Source: an uncultured Terriglobus sp. (GTDB taxonomy: Bacteria; Acidobacteriota; Terriglobia; Terriglobales; Acidobacteriaceae). From it: DNA of 5,004 nt. The position numbers were made by a program, and so were the translations under genes. Of the stretch, positions 1 to 5,004 are shown in pieces. The notes under the pieces are model-generated. The model ran no database searches and was not told where the DNA came from. It saw nothing but the letters and a program-made list of their open reading frames with translations. The DNA is taken from contig CALMRM010000301.1 of the NCBI GenBank assembly GCA_937871605.1, positions 13,625 through 18,628 on the forward strand, in the 5' to 3' direction. Position 1 is the stretch's first letter, and every line of letters begins with the position of its first letter.

Positions 1-51
1 AACGCACCCAAAACATACGATCAGTGCAATAAACCAGCGATGCAGCTTCAA
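1..51 (-). CDS. Possible exported protein, N-terminus only (runs off the left edge)
   Basis: Reading the minus strand from a TTG at 51-49, the frame stays open to the window edge and gives MKLHRWFIALIVCFGCV. This is a short basic n-region (K2, H4, R5) followed by a hydrophobic stretch, as in a Sec signal peptide or membrane anchor. A GGGAG sequence at 64-60 lies 8 nt before the TTG, a good Shine-Dalgarno position. An in-frame GTG at 60-58 is the other possible start, but it overlaps the GGGAG. The gene would follow the GMC oxidoreductase on the same strand after about 118 nt containing a hairpin. In related FAD dehydrogenases (for example Burkholderia FAD-glucose dehydrogenase) the gene after the catalytic subunit encodes an exported c-type cytochrome, but no haem motif is visible here. 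Only 17 codons can be read, so this could be chance. The CFGC stretch is a poor lipobox. Confidence 0.3.
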   Translation of the reverse strand, partial: MKLHRWFIALIVCFGCV

Positions 52-70
52 AATAGGCACTCCCGAACGC

Positions 71-107
71 AATAAATGCCGTTCCTGAGTCAGAAACGGC
101 ATTTATT
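71..107. terminator. 13-bp perfect hairpin downstream of the GMC oxidoreductase gene
   Basis: Positions 71-83 (AATAAATGCCGTT) and 95-107 (AACGGCATTTATT) are exact reverse complements, separated by an 11-nt loop. On the minus strand the hairpin lies about 62 nt after the oxidoreductase stop codon, and its 3' arm ends in a U-rich stretch (CAUUUAUU) before GCG. That fits an intrinsic terminator, though there is no long U tract after the stem. On the plus strand the 3' arm is likewise T-rich (ATTTATTTG). If a gene starts at position 51, the hairpin sits just upstream of its ribosome binding site and could instead lower read-through expression or stabilise the upstream mRNA end. Confidence 0.6.
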
Positions 108-168
108 TGACTCGCTAACAGTACACTTTGTGGCAGCAAATCGTGCAGAAAAGCTGCGTAAAACAGGA

Positions 169-1740
169 CTAGACGGAGCCCTTTTTCATCTGGTCAGCTA
201 GATACTCTGAGGCCCGCATGGCCAGCGCGCACATGGTGATGGTTGGGTTCTGCCAACCGGAGCATGGGAAGACACTGGCGTCGGTAATGTACAGGTTTTT
301 GACGTCGTGGCTCTGGTTCCACTGGTTCACGACGCCCTTTTTGGGGTCGTCGTTCATGCGTGCCGTGCCCTGCTCGTGAATGCTGTAGCCGGGCGGGTTG
401 AACTGGTAGTTCTTGGCCAGCACCTCAAAGCCGGCGGCCTCGGCCATGGCGGCGGTCGTGTCCACCATGTCCTTGGCCATGTTCACCTCGTTGTCGGTGT
501 ACTTGGTCTTGATGGTCAACGTGGGCATGCCCCAGGCATCCACCACCTGCTTGTTCAGCTCCACGCGGTTTTCGTAGTGGCCCAGCGTTTCGCCCATGAT
601 GTTGGTGGTAAAGCCACTGCCGTTGTACTCGTCCAGCTTCTTATCCAGGGTCGGACCATACTCCGCAAACCAACGCGCGTCCACAGGACCATTGCTTGCC
701 GACACGTTGACGGCATAGCCACGCAAGAAGCCCGGCGTCTTGGTGTCCAGGTTGCGGAAGCGCGGGATGAGCGCACCGCCGCCCGTGATGGTGCGGGTCG
801 CCTTGCCGTTTCGCGCTTCGGGTACAGAGGCTGCGATGCCCGCGCCGTAAATTTGGTCGGTCAGGTGGTGGCCCAGCACGCCGCTGCCATTGCAGATGTC
901 CGAAATCATCAGCAGGCGTGTGGTTTCCAGCGTGCCCGCCGCGACGATCACCACACGTGCCTTGATGGTCATTTCGCGGTGTGAGTGGCGATCTATAAAA
1001 ACAGCCCCATCGGCCTTGCCGGTGGATTTGTCTACGGTGATCTGCCGGACAATGCTGTTCGGGATCGTCGTCAGCTTGCCGGTGGCAACTGCATCGGGAA
1101 TCAGCAAGTTGATGGACGCTGCCATGCCACCCGTGCCCAGTGACGAGCGCGGTTTGGTGACCGGCACACCCATCTTCTTGCCTGCGTCCAGAAAGCGCTG
1201 CATGGCACCGGACCATGGCGACTTGTCCTCGACAAAGTTGCCATCCGGGTACTGCGGCAGCTTGTCATAGGCACCCTGCACGCGGAAAATGGCCTCGACG
1301 CGCGAGTAGTACGGTGCAAGCGTTTTCAGATCGATGGGCCAGTTCTCGCCAAAGCCGTCGTGGTCTTTACACTTGAACTCATAATCGCTCAGGCGAAATG
1401 ACTGGCGTCCCCAGTACGGCGAACGTCCACCGACAGAGCGCACGCGCACCCAGTTGTACTGCTGCCCCGCAGGGTAGTTGTATGGGATCGTCTTTTCATC
1501 GACCCATTGGTTTGCGCTGAACTCGCTGGACTGAAAAACGTGCGGCAGGCGGCCCGGCGCGTCAAACCCGCGGTACGGCAGCGTGGACACCGGCTTCAGC
1601 GTGCGGTCGCGCTCCCAGTTGATCATGGGGCCTGCGTCCAGCATCGTCACCGCGATGCCCTTCTCCGTCAAAATCTTTGCGGCCATGCCGCCCGTGTGTC
1701 CAGACCCGATGATCAGGACGTCTACTTTCTTCAATGCCAT
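169..1740 (-). CDS. GMC family FAD-dependent oxidoreductase (catalytic subunit of a periplasmic dehydrogenase)
   Basis: This 523-aa flavoprotein belongs to the glucose-methanol-choline family, which oxidises alcohol groups of sugars, sugar acids or similar compounds; the substrate cannot be told from sequence. The N-terminus has a Rossmann dinucleotide-binding motif, VLIIGSGHTGG (GxGxxG at 12-17), followed by the acidic residue D35 that binds ribose. Other family landmarks are GGRSPYWGR at 104-112 and VVIVAAGTLETTRLL at 263-277. The C-terminal GMC domain has IHEQGTARM (454-462), NLYITDAS (482-489) and GWQNPT (495-500). H455 and N498 are the likely His/Asn active-site pair. There is no signal peptide, so export probably depends on the Tat signal of the small subunit encoded 30 nt upstream. 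The ATG at 1740 starts immediately before the flavin motif, as expected; its Shine-Dalgarno is weak (a GAG close to the ATG). The protein is shorter than many bacterial homologues and lacks the Cys-rich segment usually found near residue 200. The pairing and fold are sure; the substrate is not. Confidence 0.93.
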   Translation of the reverse strand: MALKKVDVLIIGSGHTGGMAAKILTEKGIAVTMLDAGPMINWERDRTLKPVSTLPYRGFDAPGRLPHVFQSSEFSANQWVDEKTIPYNYPAGQQYNWVRVRSVGGRSPYWGRQSFRLSDYEFKCKDHDGFGENWPIDLKTLAPYYSRVEAIFRVQGAYDKLPQYPDGNFVEDKSPWSGAMQRFLDAGKKMGVPVTKPRSSLGTGGMAASINLLIPDAVATGKLTTIPNSIVRQITVDKSTGKADGAVFIDRHSHREMTIKARVVIVAAGTLETTRLLMISDICNGSGVLGHHLTDQIYGAGIAASVPEARNGKATRTITGGGALIPRFRNLDTKTPGFLRGYAVNVSASNGPVDARWFAEYGPTLDKKLDEYNGSGFTTNIMGETLGHYENRVELNKQVVDAWGMPTLTIKTKYTDNEVNMAKDMVDTTAAMAEAAGFEVLAKNYQFNPPGYSIHEQGTARMNDDPKKGVVNQWNQSHDVKNLYITDASVFPCSGWQNPTITMCALAMRASEYLADQMKKGSV

Positions 1741-1770
1741 CGCTCGCTGCTTTCTTCGGCTAACTGTCAG

Positions 1771-2526
1771 TTACGCGTGTGCGTGCTTGGAGAGCGGAGC
1801 GGAACCCTTCGGCGCTCCGTTGGCAACCCACGTCTCGATGCCAGGGTCCAGCGGCGACACAAACAGGCCGATGCCGGGTGTACGATCACCCGCCGCCTCT
1901 GCCGCCTTGGCGTAGGCCGGGGCGTTCAGCGTGGCCTCACGAATGTCACGGTGCACCTGGTTGACAAACAGCAGGTGGGGCTCCGTTGGAGGGTGGTCGT
2001 TGATCCAAGGGCGCAGGTGCGGGCGAATGACCATGTCCACCTGCTTTGCGTCGGCCTGGGCAAACGGCACCTTGCACTCCTTCATGCTGTCGGCGTGCAG
2101 CCGGTCCAGCCCACTGTTGTACATGGCCTGCCGCTCAGCAGGAGAGCTGCCGATGAGAAAATCCAAAAACTCCGGTGCACCCGCATCCAGTGCACCCGGG
2201 TAGCCCTGCGTGCCCGGCATCACTGCCTTGCTAAACGCGACAAGCGTGGCATAGCGCGCCGGAGTGAAATAGCGCGTCTCCGTGGTGGCGACCACGTCTG
2301 GTTGCGACACCGGGATGTTGGGTGTGTGGAACTGCGAAATCCGCTGTAGACGCTCGTTTGCCGAGGGAGCGGACGCCGTATTGGGAGCCGTTGCCTGCGC
2401 GCCCTGATCCACGACCGGGGTGTCCGCAGGGCTCTTGGGCTGTGGTGCTGCCTTTTGCTGCCCCAGAGCTGTACCGGCCGCAGCCGACGCCACAGCCAAA
2501 CCTTTGACGAACTCACGCCTCTTCAT
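1771..2526 (-). CDS. Tat-exported small subunit, gluconate 2-dehydrogenase subunit 3 family
   Basis: This 251-aa protein is the probable small (gamma-type) subunit of a membrane-associated or periplasmic flavoprotein dehydrogenase; its family partners are GMC oxidoreductases. It starts with a twin-arginine signal: MKRREFVKGL (R3-R4, F6, K8), then an alanine-rich hydrophobic stretch (9-20) and a likely cleavage site after ALG at about 22. Residues 23-57 form a Q/A/P-rich linker of low complexity. The conserved domain begins near FTPARYATLVAF (87-98) and includes AVMPGTQGYPGALDAGAPEF (101-120) and LDFLIGS (121-127). Family members export the folded FAD partner through Tat, and the next gene, 30 nt downstream, is that partner. 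I chose the ATG at 2526 because it places RR at the usual position. An in-frame GTG at 2547 would add seven residues (MVANIPP) and has an AAGG 6 nt upstream, whereas the ATG has no Shine-Dalgarno but a promoter-like sequence directly before it. No haem or metal motif is visible. Confidence 0.88.
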   Translation of the reverse strand: MKRREFVKGLAVASAAAGTALGQQKAAPQPKSPADTPVVDQGAQATAPNTASAPSANERLQRISQFHTPNIPVSQPDVVATTETRYFTPARYATLVAFSKAVMPGTQGYPGALDAGAPEFLDFLIGSSPAERQAMYNSGLDRLHADSMKECKVPFAQADAKQVDMVIRPHLRPWINDHPPTEPHLLFVNQVHRDIREATLNAPAYAKAAEAAGDRTPGIGLFVSPLDPGIETWVANGAPKGSAPLSKHAHA

Positions 2527-2533
2527 GGGAGGA

Positions 2534-2563
2534 ATGTTAGCGACCACGACATACCTTGGTCAA
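2534..2563 (-). promoter_or_regulatory. Candidate sigma70-type promoter for the dehydrogenase operon
   Basis: On the minus strand TTGACC (2563-2558, five of six matches to TTGACA) and TAACAT (2539-2534, four of six matches to TATAAT) are separated by 18 nt. Transcription would begin about 7 nt after the -10, at or next to position 2527, directly before the ATG at 2526. That would give a leaderless or nearly leaderless mRNA, which fits the lack of a Shine-Dalgarno before this ATG. It conflicts with use of the GTG at 2547, which would lie inside the promoter spacer. Short motifs like these arise by chance, so confidence is limited. Confidence 0.35.
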
Positions 2564-2584
2564 CTACGGCACGGCATCTTTCAT
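2556..2584 (+). promoter_or_regulatory. Weak candidate promoter for the toxin-antitoxin operon
   Basis: TTGGTC (2556-2561) and TTTCAT (2579-2584) lie 17 nt apart on the plus strand, upstream of the antitoxin. They match the -35 and -10 consensus at three and four of six positions. The -35 overlaps the -35 of the minus-strand candidate promoter, so the two operons would share a divergent control region of only about 80 nt. A toxin-antitoxin operator is expected here from family knowledge, but I found no convincing palindrome. Confidence 0.2.
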
Positions 2585-2595
2585 GCGCTGTTTTC

Positions 2596-2601
2596 AGGAG
2601 G
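2596..2601 (+). promoter_or_regulatory. Strong Shine-Dalgarno (AGGAGG) fixing the antitoxin start
   Basis: A full AGGAGG lies 4 nt before the ATG at 2606. It settles the start: the frame is open further upstream to 2420, but that part overlaps the small-subunit gene on the other strand and has no comparable site. The second in-frame ATG at 2630 has no such sequence at the right distance. Confidence 0.75.
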
Positions 2602-2605
2602 CGGT

Positions 2606-2866
2606 ATGCTGAGCTTCGAGGAATCTGACATGCCGGATGATATCCGCACCTTCGACGAACTCCAGGCCGAACAGGACGCCTACTGGGCCGAAGCCGCCAA
2701 AACACCCCAACCGGAGGGCTATGCCGAGTGGGTACGGGCACAAGTAGACGAGGCTATTCGCGAGTGCGAACAGCCCGGTGCGGTGTTCTACACCCAAGAA
2801 GAGTTTGAACATGACACAGAGTTGCAAATCCGCTCATGGCGAGCACGCGAACGCAGGCGCGCTTGA
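2606..2866 (+). CDS. Antitoxin of a ParDE/RelBE-like type II toxin-antitoxin module
   Basis: This small acidic protein of 86 aa is the probable antitoxin that binds and neutralises the toxin encoded directly downstream. The segment EGYAEWVRAQVDEAIRE (37-53) resembles the conserved core of a ParD/RelB-type antitoxin group (xFDAWFRAQVQEAL-like), and it is followed by a glutamate-rich stretch around 65-72 and a basic tail, SWRARERRRA (77-86). The first 30 residues are strongly acidic (ten D/E against one R), and I see no ribbon-helix-helix or helix-turn-helix signature there, which is unusual if the protein represses its own operon. The stop codon TGA overlaps the toxin ATG by one base (TGATG), which suggests translational coupling and keeps toxin synthesis tied to antitoxin synthesis. 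The call rests mainly on this arrangement and the recognisable toxin, less on the antitoxin sequence itself. Confidence 0.8.
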   Translation: MLSFEESDMPDDIRTFDELQAEQDAYWAEAAKTPQPEGYAEWVRAQVDEAIRECEQPGAVFYTQEEFEHDTELQIRSWRARERRRA

Positions 2867-3150
2867 TGCAGGTGGTCTGGACAGACGCGGCACGCCGTGA
2901 CCGCCTCCTTCGACTGGATTGGTATGCGGAGTACAGCTCTGCCGCTGCAGAGCGAATCGCGCGCAGTCTTCTCACGCACGCCCGCCTGCTTCAACGCTTT
3001 CCTCACCTTGGCCACCGTGGCCCGTCAGCGGGTACCTACCATCTTTTGATAGACCGAAGCCCGTTGCTGCTTGTGTACAAACTGGAGTCGGATCGCGTCG
3101 TAATCCTCCGCATCCTGCATGGCGCGCAAGATTGGCCCGGCAGGTTCTAA
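2866..3150 (+). CDS. ParE/RelE-superfamily toxin of a type II toxin-antitoxin module
   Basis: This basic protein of 94 aa has the length and pattern of the ParE/RelE toxin fold. It begins with a beta-strand plus DAARRDRLLRLDWYAE (MQVVWTDAAR at 1-10), has a helical region rich in R and A (25-45), then RFPHLGHRGP (44-53), a strand with LLLVYKL (67-73) and the typical C-terminal strand VILRILHGAQDWP (79-91). In this superfamily ParE members act on DNA gyrase and RelE members cleave mRNA on the ribosome; the ILRxLHGxxDWP ending is common among proteins annotated ParE, but target prediction from sequence is unreliable. I chose the ATG at 2866 because it overlaps the antitoxin stop by one base and gives the usual family length. 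An ATG at 2836 in the same frame would add ten residues inside the antitoxin gene. The gene ends 15 nt before a terminator hairpin. No truncation is seen, so the module looks intact. Confidence 0.9.
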   Translation: MQVVWTDAARRDRLLRLDWYAEYSSAAAERIARSLLTHARLLQRFPHLGHRGPSAGTYHLLIDRSPLLLVYKLESDRVVILRILHGAQDWPGRF

Positions 3151-3165
3151 GCCGCCTAACGAGCA

Positions 3166-3191
3166 AAGGGCCGGCATACAGCCCGGCCCTT
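3166..3191. terminator. Bidirectional terminator between the toxin gene and katG
   Basis: AAGGGCCGG (3166-3174) and CCGGCCCTT (3183-3191) form a perfect 9-bp GC-rich stem with an 8-nt loop. It lies in the 56-nt gap between two convergent genes, 15 nt after the toxin stop and 15 nt after the katG stop. The plus-strand arm is followed by a short pyrimidine tract (TCTTTC at 3190-3195), and the minus-strand arm ends CCCTTTGC. Both are weak U tracts, but position and stem strength favour a shared intrinsic terminator. Confidence 0.75.
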
Positions 3192-3206
3192 CTTTCATCG
3201 ACGCAC

Positions 3207-5004
3207 TTACGCCAGGTCGTAGCGGTCTGCGTTCATCACCTTCACCCATGCTGCGATGAAGTCCCGCACAAAGACCTCCTGGGCGTCGCTGGCGGCATAG
3301 AACTCCGCCAGAGCACGCAGTTGTGAGTTGGACCCGAAGACGAGATCGGCAACCGTGCCGGTCCACTTCAGTTCGCCAGTCGTGCGATCCTTGCCATCCA
3401 GAACGCCGGGCGCGGATGACGACTTCGTCCACTTGGTGCTCATGTCGAGCAGGTTGACGAAGAAGTCGTTGGTCAGCACCTCAGGCCGCTTGGTAAAGAC
3501 GCCATGCGCGGTGTGGCCGAAGTTGGTGTTCAGCACACGCATGCCGCCCACCAGTGCCGTCATTTCCGGCGCTGTCAGGTCGAGCAGGTTGGCACGGTCC
3601 AGGAGCATTTCGGCAACCACATCCTCGTGGCCGTCGCGCGTGTAGTTGCGAAAGCCATCCAGCATCGGCTCCAGCGCCTCGAACGACTCCACGTCCGTCT
3701 GGTCCTGCGACGCATCCACACGGCCTGGCGTGAAGGGTACCTTCATGTCGTGACCGGCCTTCTTCGCAGCCTCCTCGATTGCGGCAGAGCCACCCAGCAC
3801 GATCAGGTCGGCAAGAGAAACCTTTTTGCCATCCTGCCGGTTGTTGAACTCCTTCTGAACGACCTCGAGCGCTTCGATAGCCTTGATGAGCTCGCCGGGC
3901 TGGTTGACCTCCCAGTACTTCTGCGGCTCCAGGCGAACGCGCGCACCGTTCGCACCGCCACGCTTGTCACTGCCACGGAAGCTTGCGGCCGATGCCCATG
4001 CGGTTGTAACCAACTGCGGAATGGTCAGGCCGGAGGCAAGAATCTTGCCCTTCAGCTCTTCCACATCTGCGTCGGACACTTGCTGGTAGTCAGCCGTGGG
4101 CAGCGGGTCCTGCCAGAGCAGTACTTCCTTGGGGACCAGCGGCCCAAGGTAGCGTGACACGGGACCCAAGTCACGATGTGTCAGCTTGAACCAGGCGCGG
4201 GCGAAGTTATCCGCAAACTCGTCTGGATGCTCGTGGTAGCGGCGCGAAATCTTCTCGTATGCCGGGTCCATGATCATGGCCATGTCCGTGGTGAACATCA
4301 TGGGCGCGTGGCTCTTGTTGGGATCCTGCGAGTCTGGCACGGTCCCCTCGCCGCCACCATTCTTCGGCTTCCACTGGTAAGCACCGGCCGGGCTCTTGGT
4401 CAGCTCCCACTCGTAACCGAACAGGTTGTCGTAGTAGCCGTTGTCCCAGCGCGCGGGATGCTTCGTCCATGCGCCTTCCAGGCCACTAGTGATGGTCTCG
4501 TTCCCCATGCCGCTGCCGAACGTGTTGTTCCAGCCGAAGCCCTGCTCTTCCAGGTCTGCGCCCTCGGGCTCCGTGCCCAGGTAGTCGCCGGGGTTGGCTG
4601 CGCCGTGCGCCTTGCCGAAGGTGTGTCCACCGGCAATCAGGGCAACGGTTTCCATGTCGTTCATGGCCATGCGACCAAACGTCTGGCGGATGTCGCGCGC
4701 GGAGAGCTTCGGGTCAGGGTTGCTGTTCGGGCCTTCCGGGTTCACATAGACAAGGCCCATCTGCACGGCACCGAGCGGCACTTCCAGTTCACGGTCGCCG
4801 GTGTAGCGCTGGTCGTCCAGCCACTTGCCTTCCGGTCCCCAGTAGATGTCCTCTTCCGGCTCCCACACGTCTTCACGGCCGCCCGCGAAGCCGAACGTCT
4901 TGAAGCCCATGGATTCCAGCGCCACATTGCCGGTCAGGACGATGAGATCGGCCCAGGAGATCTTCTGCCCGTACTTCTGCTTAATGGGCCAGAGCAGGCG
5001 GCGT
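3207..5004 (-). CDS. katG: Catalase-peroxidase KatG, partial (N-terminus beyond the right edge)
   Basis: KatG is a haem b enzyme that decomposes hydrogen peroxide and also has peroxidase activity. The frame is open to the window edge; 598 residues are visible from RRLLWPIKQKYGQKISWADL to the stop at 3207. By spacing against Mycobacterium tuberculosis KatG (740 aa) about 140 N-terminal residues are missing, including the distal Arg-Trp-His site. Visible landmarks, numbered from the first visible residue, are Y86 in LVYVNPEGP and M112 in RMAMND (two members of the Trp-Tyr-Met adduct needed for catalase activity; Mtb Y229 and M255), proximal haem ligand H127 in GGHTFGKAHG (Mtb H270), S173 in TSGLEGAW (position of Mtb S315), W179 and D278 in HRDLGP. 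SFRGSDKRGGANGAR (about 341-355) lies near the start of the C-terminal peroxidase-like domain, which is complete. No frameshift or lost key residue is seen. Its promoter and any OxyR or Fur site lie outside the window. It converges on the toxin gene and shares a terminator with it. Confidence 0.98.
   Translation of the reverse strand, partial: RRLLWPIKQKYGQKISWADLIVLTGNVALESMGFKTFGFAGGREDVWEPEEDIYWGPEGKWLDDQRYTGDRELEVPLGAVQMGLVYVNPEGPNSNPDPKLSARDIRQTFGRMAMNDMETVALIAGGHTFGKAHGAANPGDYLGTEPEGADLEEQGFGWNNTFGSGMGNETITSGLEGAWTKHPARWDNGYYDNLFGYEWELTKSPAGAYQWKPKNGGGEGTVPDSQDPNKSHAPMMFTTDMAMIMDPAYEKISRRYHEHPDEFADNFARAWFKLTHRDLGPVSRYLGPLVPKEVLLWQDPLPTADYQQVSDADVEELKGKILASGLTIPQLVTTAWASAASFRGSDKRGGANGARVRLEPQKYWEVNQPGELIKAIEALEVVQKEFNNRQDGKKVSLADLIVLGGSAAIEEAAKKAGHDMKVPFTPGRVDASQDQTDVESFEALEPMLDGFRNYTRDGHEDVVAEMLLDRANLLDLTAPEMTALVGGMRVLNTNFGHTAHGVFTKRPEVLTNDFFVNLLDMSTKWTKSSSAPGVLDGKDRTTGELKWTGTVADLVFGSNSQLRALAEFYAASDAQEVFVRDFIAAWVKVMNADRYDLA

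Noticed and set aside
1..75. Plus-strand open frame ending at a TAA at 73-75, as a gene tail
   Set aside because: It gives 24 residues without recognisable character. The minus-strand reading with a ribosome binding site and signal-like peptide is more plausible.
133..157. GCAGC/GCTGC hairpin after the GMC stop
   Set aside because: The 5-bp stem with a 15-nt loop is too weak, and the strong hairpin at 71-107 is a better terminator candidate.
307..984. Plus-strand open frame of 225 codons rich in V, H, L and G
   Set aside because: It is antisense to the well-supported GMC gene, and its His/Val-rich composition is typical of a reverse-strand shadow.
641..1216. Minus-strand open frame of 191 codons in another frame of the GMC gene
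   Set aside because: The translation is of shadow type (G-, H- and R-rich), and the true frame is fixed by the flavin and C-terminal GMC motifs.
1507..2349. Long open frame on the plus strand (280 codons)
   Set aside because: It lies opposite the GMC and small-subunit genes and crosses their junction. The translation is Arg/His/Val-rich with no recognisable domain, as expected for a shadow of GC-rich coding DNA.
2420..2605. Upstream extension of the antitoxin frame
   Set aside because: It overlaps the Tat signal region of the opposite-strand gene, and the AGGAGG at 2596-2601 places the start at 2606.
2550..2608. Inverted repeat CATACC (2550-2555) / GGTATG (2603-2608) as a toxin-antitoxin operator
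   Set aside because: It is only 6 bp with a 47-nt spacing, and the right arm includes the antitoxin start codon. Chance is the simpler explanation.
3504..4157. Plus-strand open frame of 217 codons
   Set aside because: It is entirely antisense to katG, which has conserved family motifs throughout. There is no plausible ribosome binding site or domain.
4923..4925. GTG as a possible start of katG
   Set aside because: The frame continues upstream with conserved KatG sequence (WPIKQKYGQKISWADL) to the window edge, so this valine is internal.

Overview
The window holds two complete two-gene units and part of a third gene, plus what may be the first codons of a fourth. The DNA is moderately GC-rich and densely coding, and every gap is short. 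By recall of family members, the pairing of a GMC flavoprotein with a Tat-exported Gluconate_2-dh3-type small subunit, and the style of the KatG sequence, resemble soil bacteria of the Acidobacteriota (Terriglobia, e.g. Terriglobus/Granulicella-like). A proteobacterial host cannot be excluded, because the window has no rRNA or other phylogenetic marker.

Layout, left to right. (a) 1-51, minus strand: a possible gene start encoding a signal-peptide-like sequence, cut by the window edge. (b) 71-107: a 13-bp perfect hairpin in the gap after the oxidoreductase. (c) 169-1740 and 1771-2526, minus strand: an operon of a Tat-signal small subunit followed, 30 nt later, by a 523-aa FAD-dependent GMC oxidoreductase without its own signal peptide. 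This fits a periplasmic flavoprotein dehydrogenase exported as a complex. (d) 2527-2605: a short divergent promoter region. (e) 2606-3150, plus strand: a compact type II toxin-antitoxin module, with an 86-aa antitoxin overlapping a 94-aa ParE/RelE-fold toxin by one base (TGATG). (f) 3166-3191: a hairpin between convergent genes that can serve as a terminator in both directions. (g) 3207-5004, minus strand: the C-terminal ~80 % of catalase-peroxidase KatG, whose 5' end lies beyond position 5004.

How the parts relate. The small subunit and the GMC protein very probably work together. The toxin-antitoxin pair is an independent cassette on the opposite strand, between the oxidoreductase operon and katG. 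KatG removes hydrogen peroxide; any link to the flavoprotein is only positional. I see no mobile element, CRISPR array, tRNA or rRNA. Nothing looks like a wholly new system. The points most worth a second look are the GMC protein's lack of the cysteine-rich segment seen in relatives, the antitoxin's acidic N-terminus without a visible DNA-binding motif, the apparently leaderless start of the small-subunit gene, and the possible third operon gene at the left edge.
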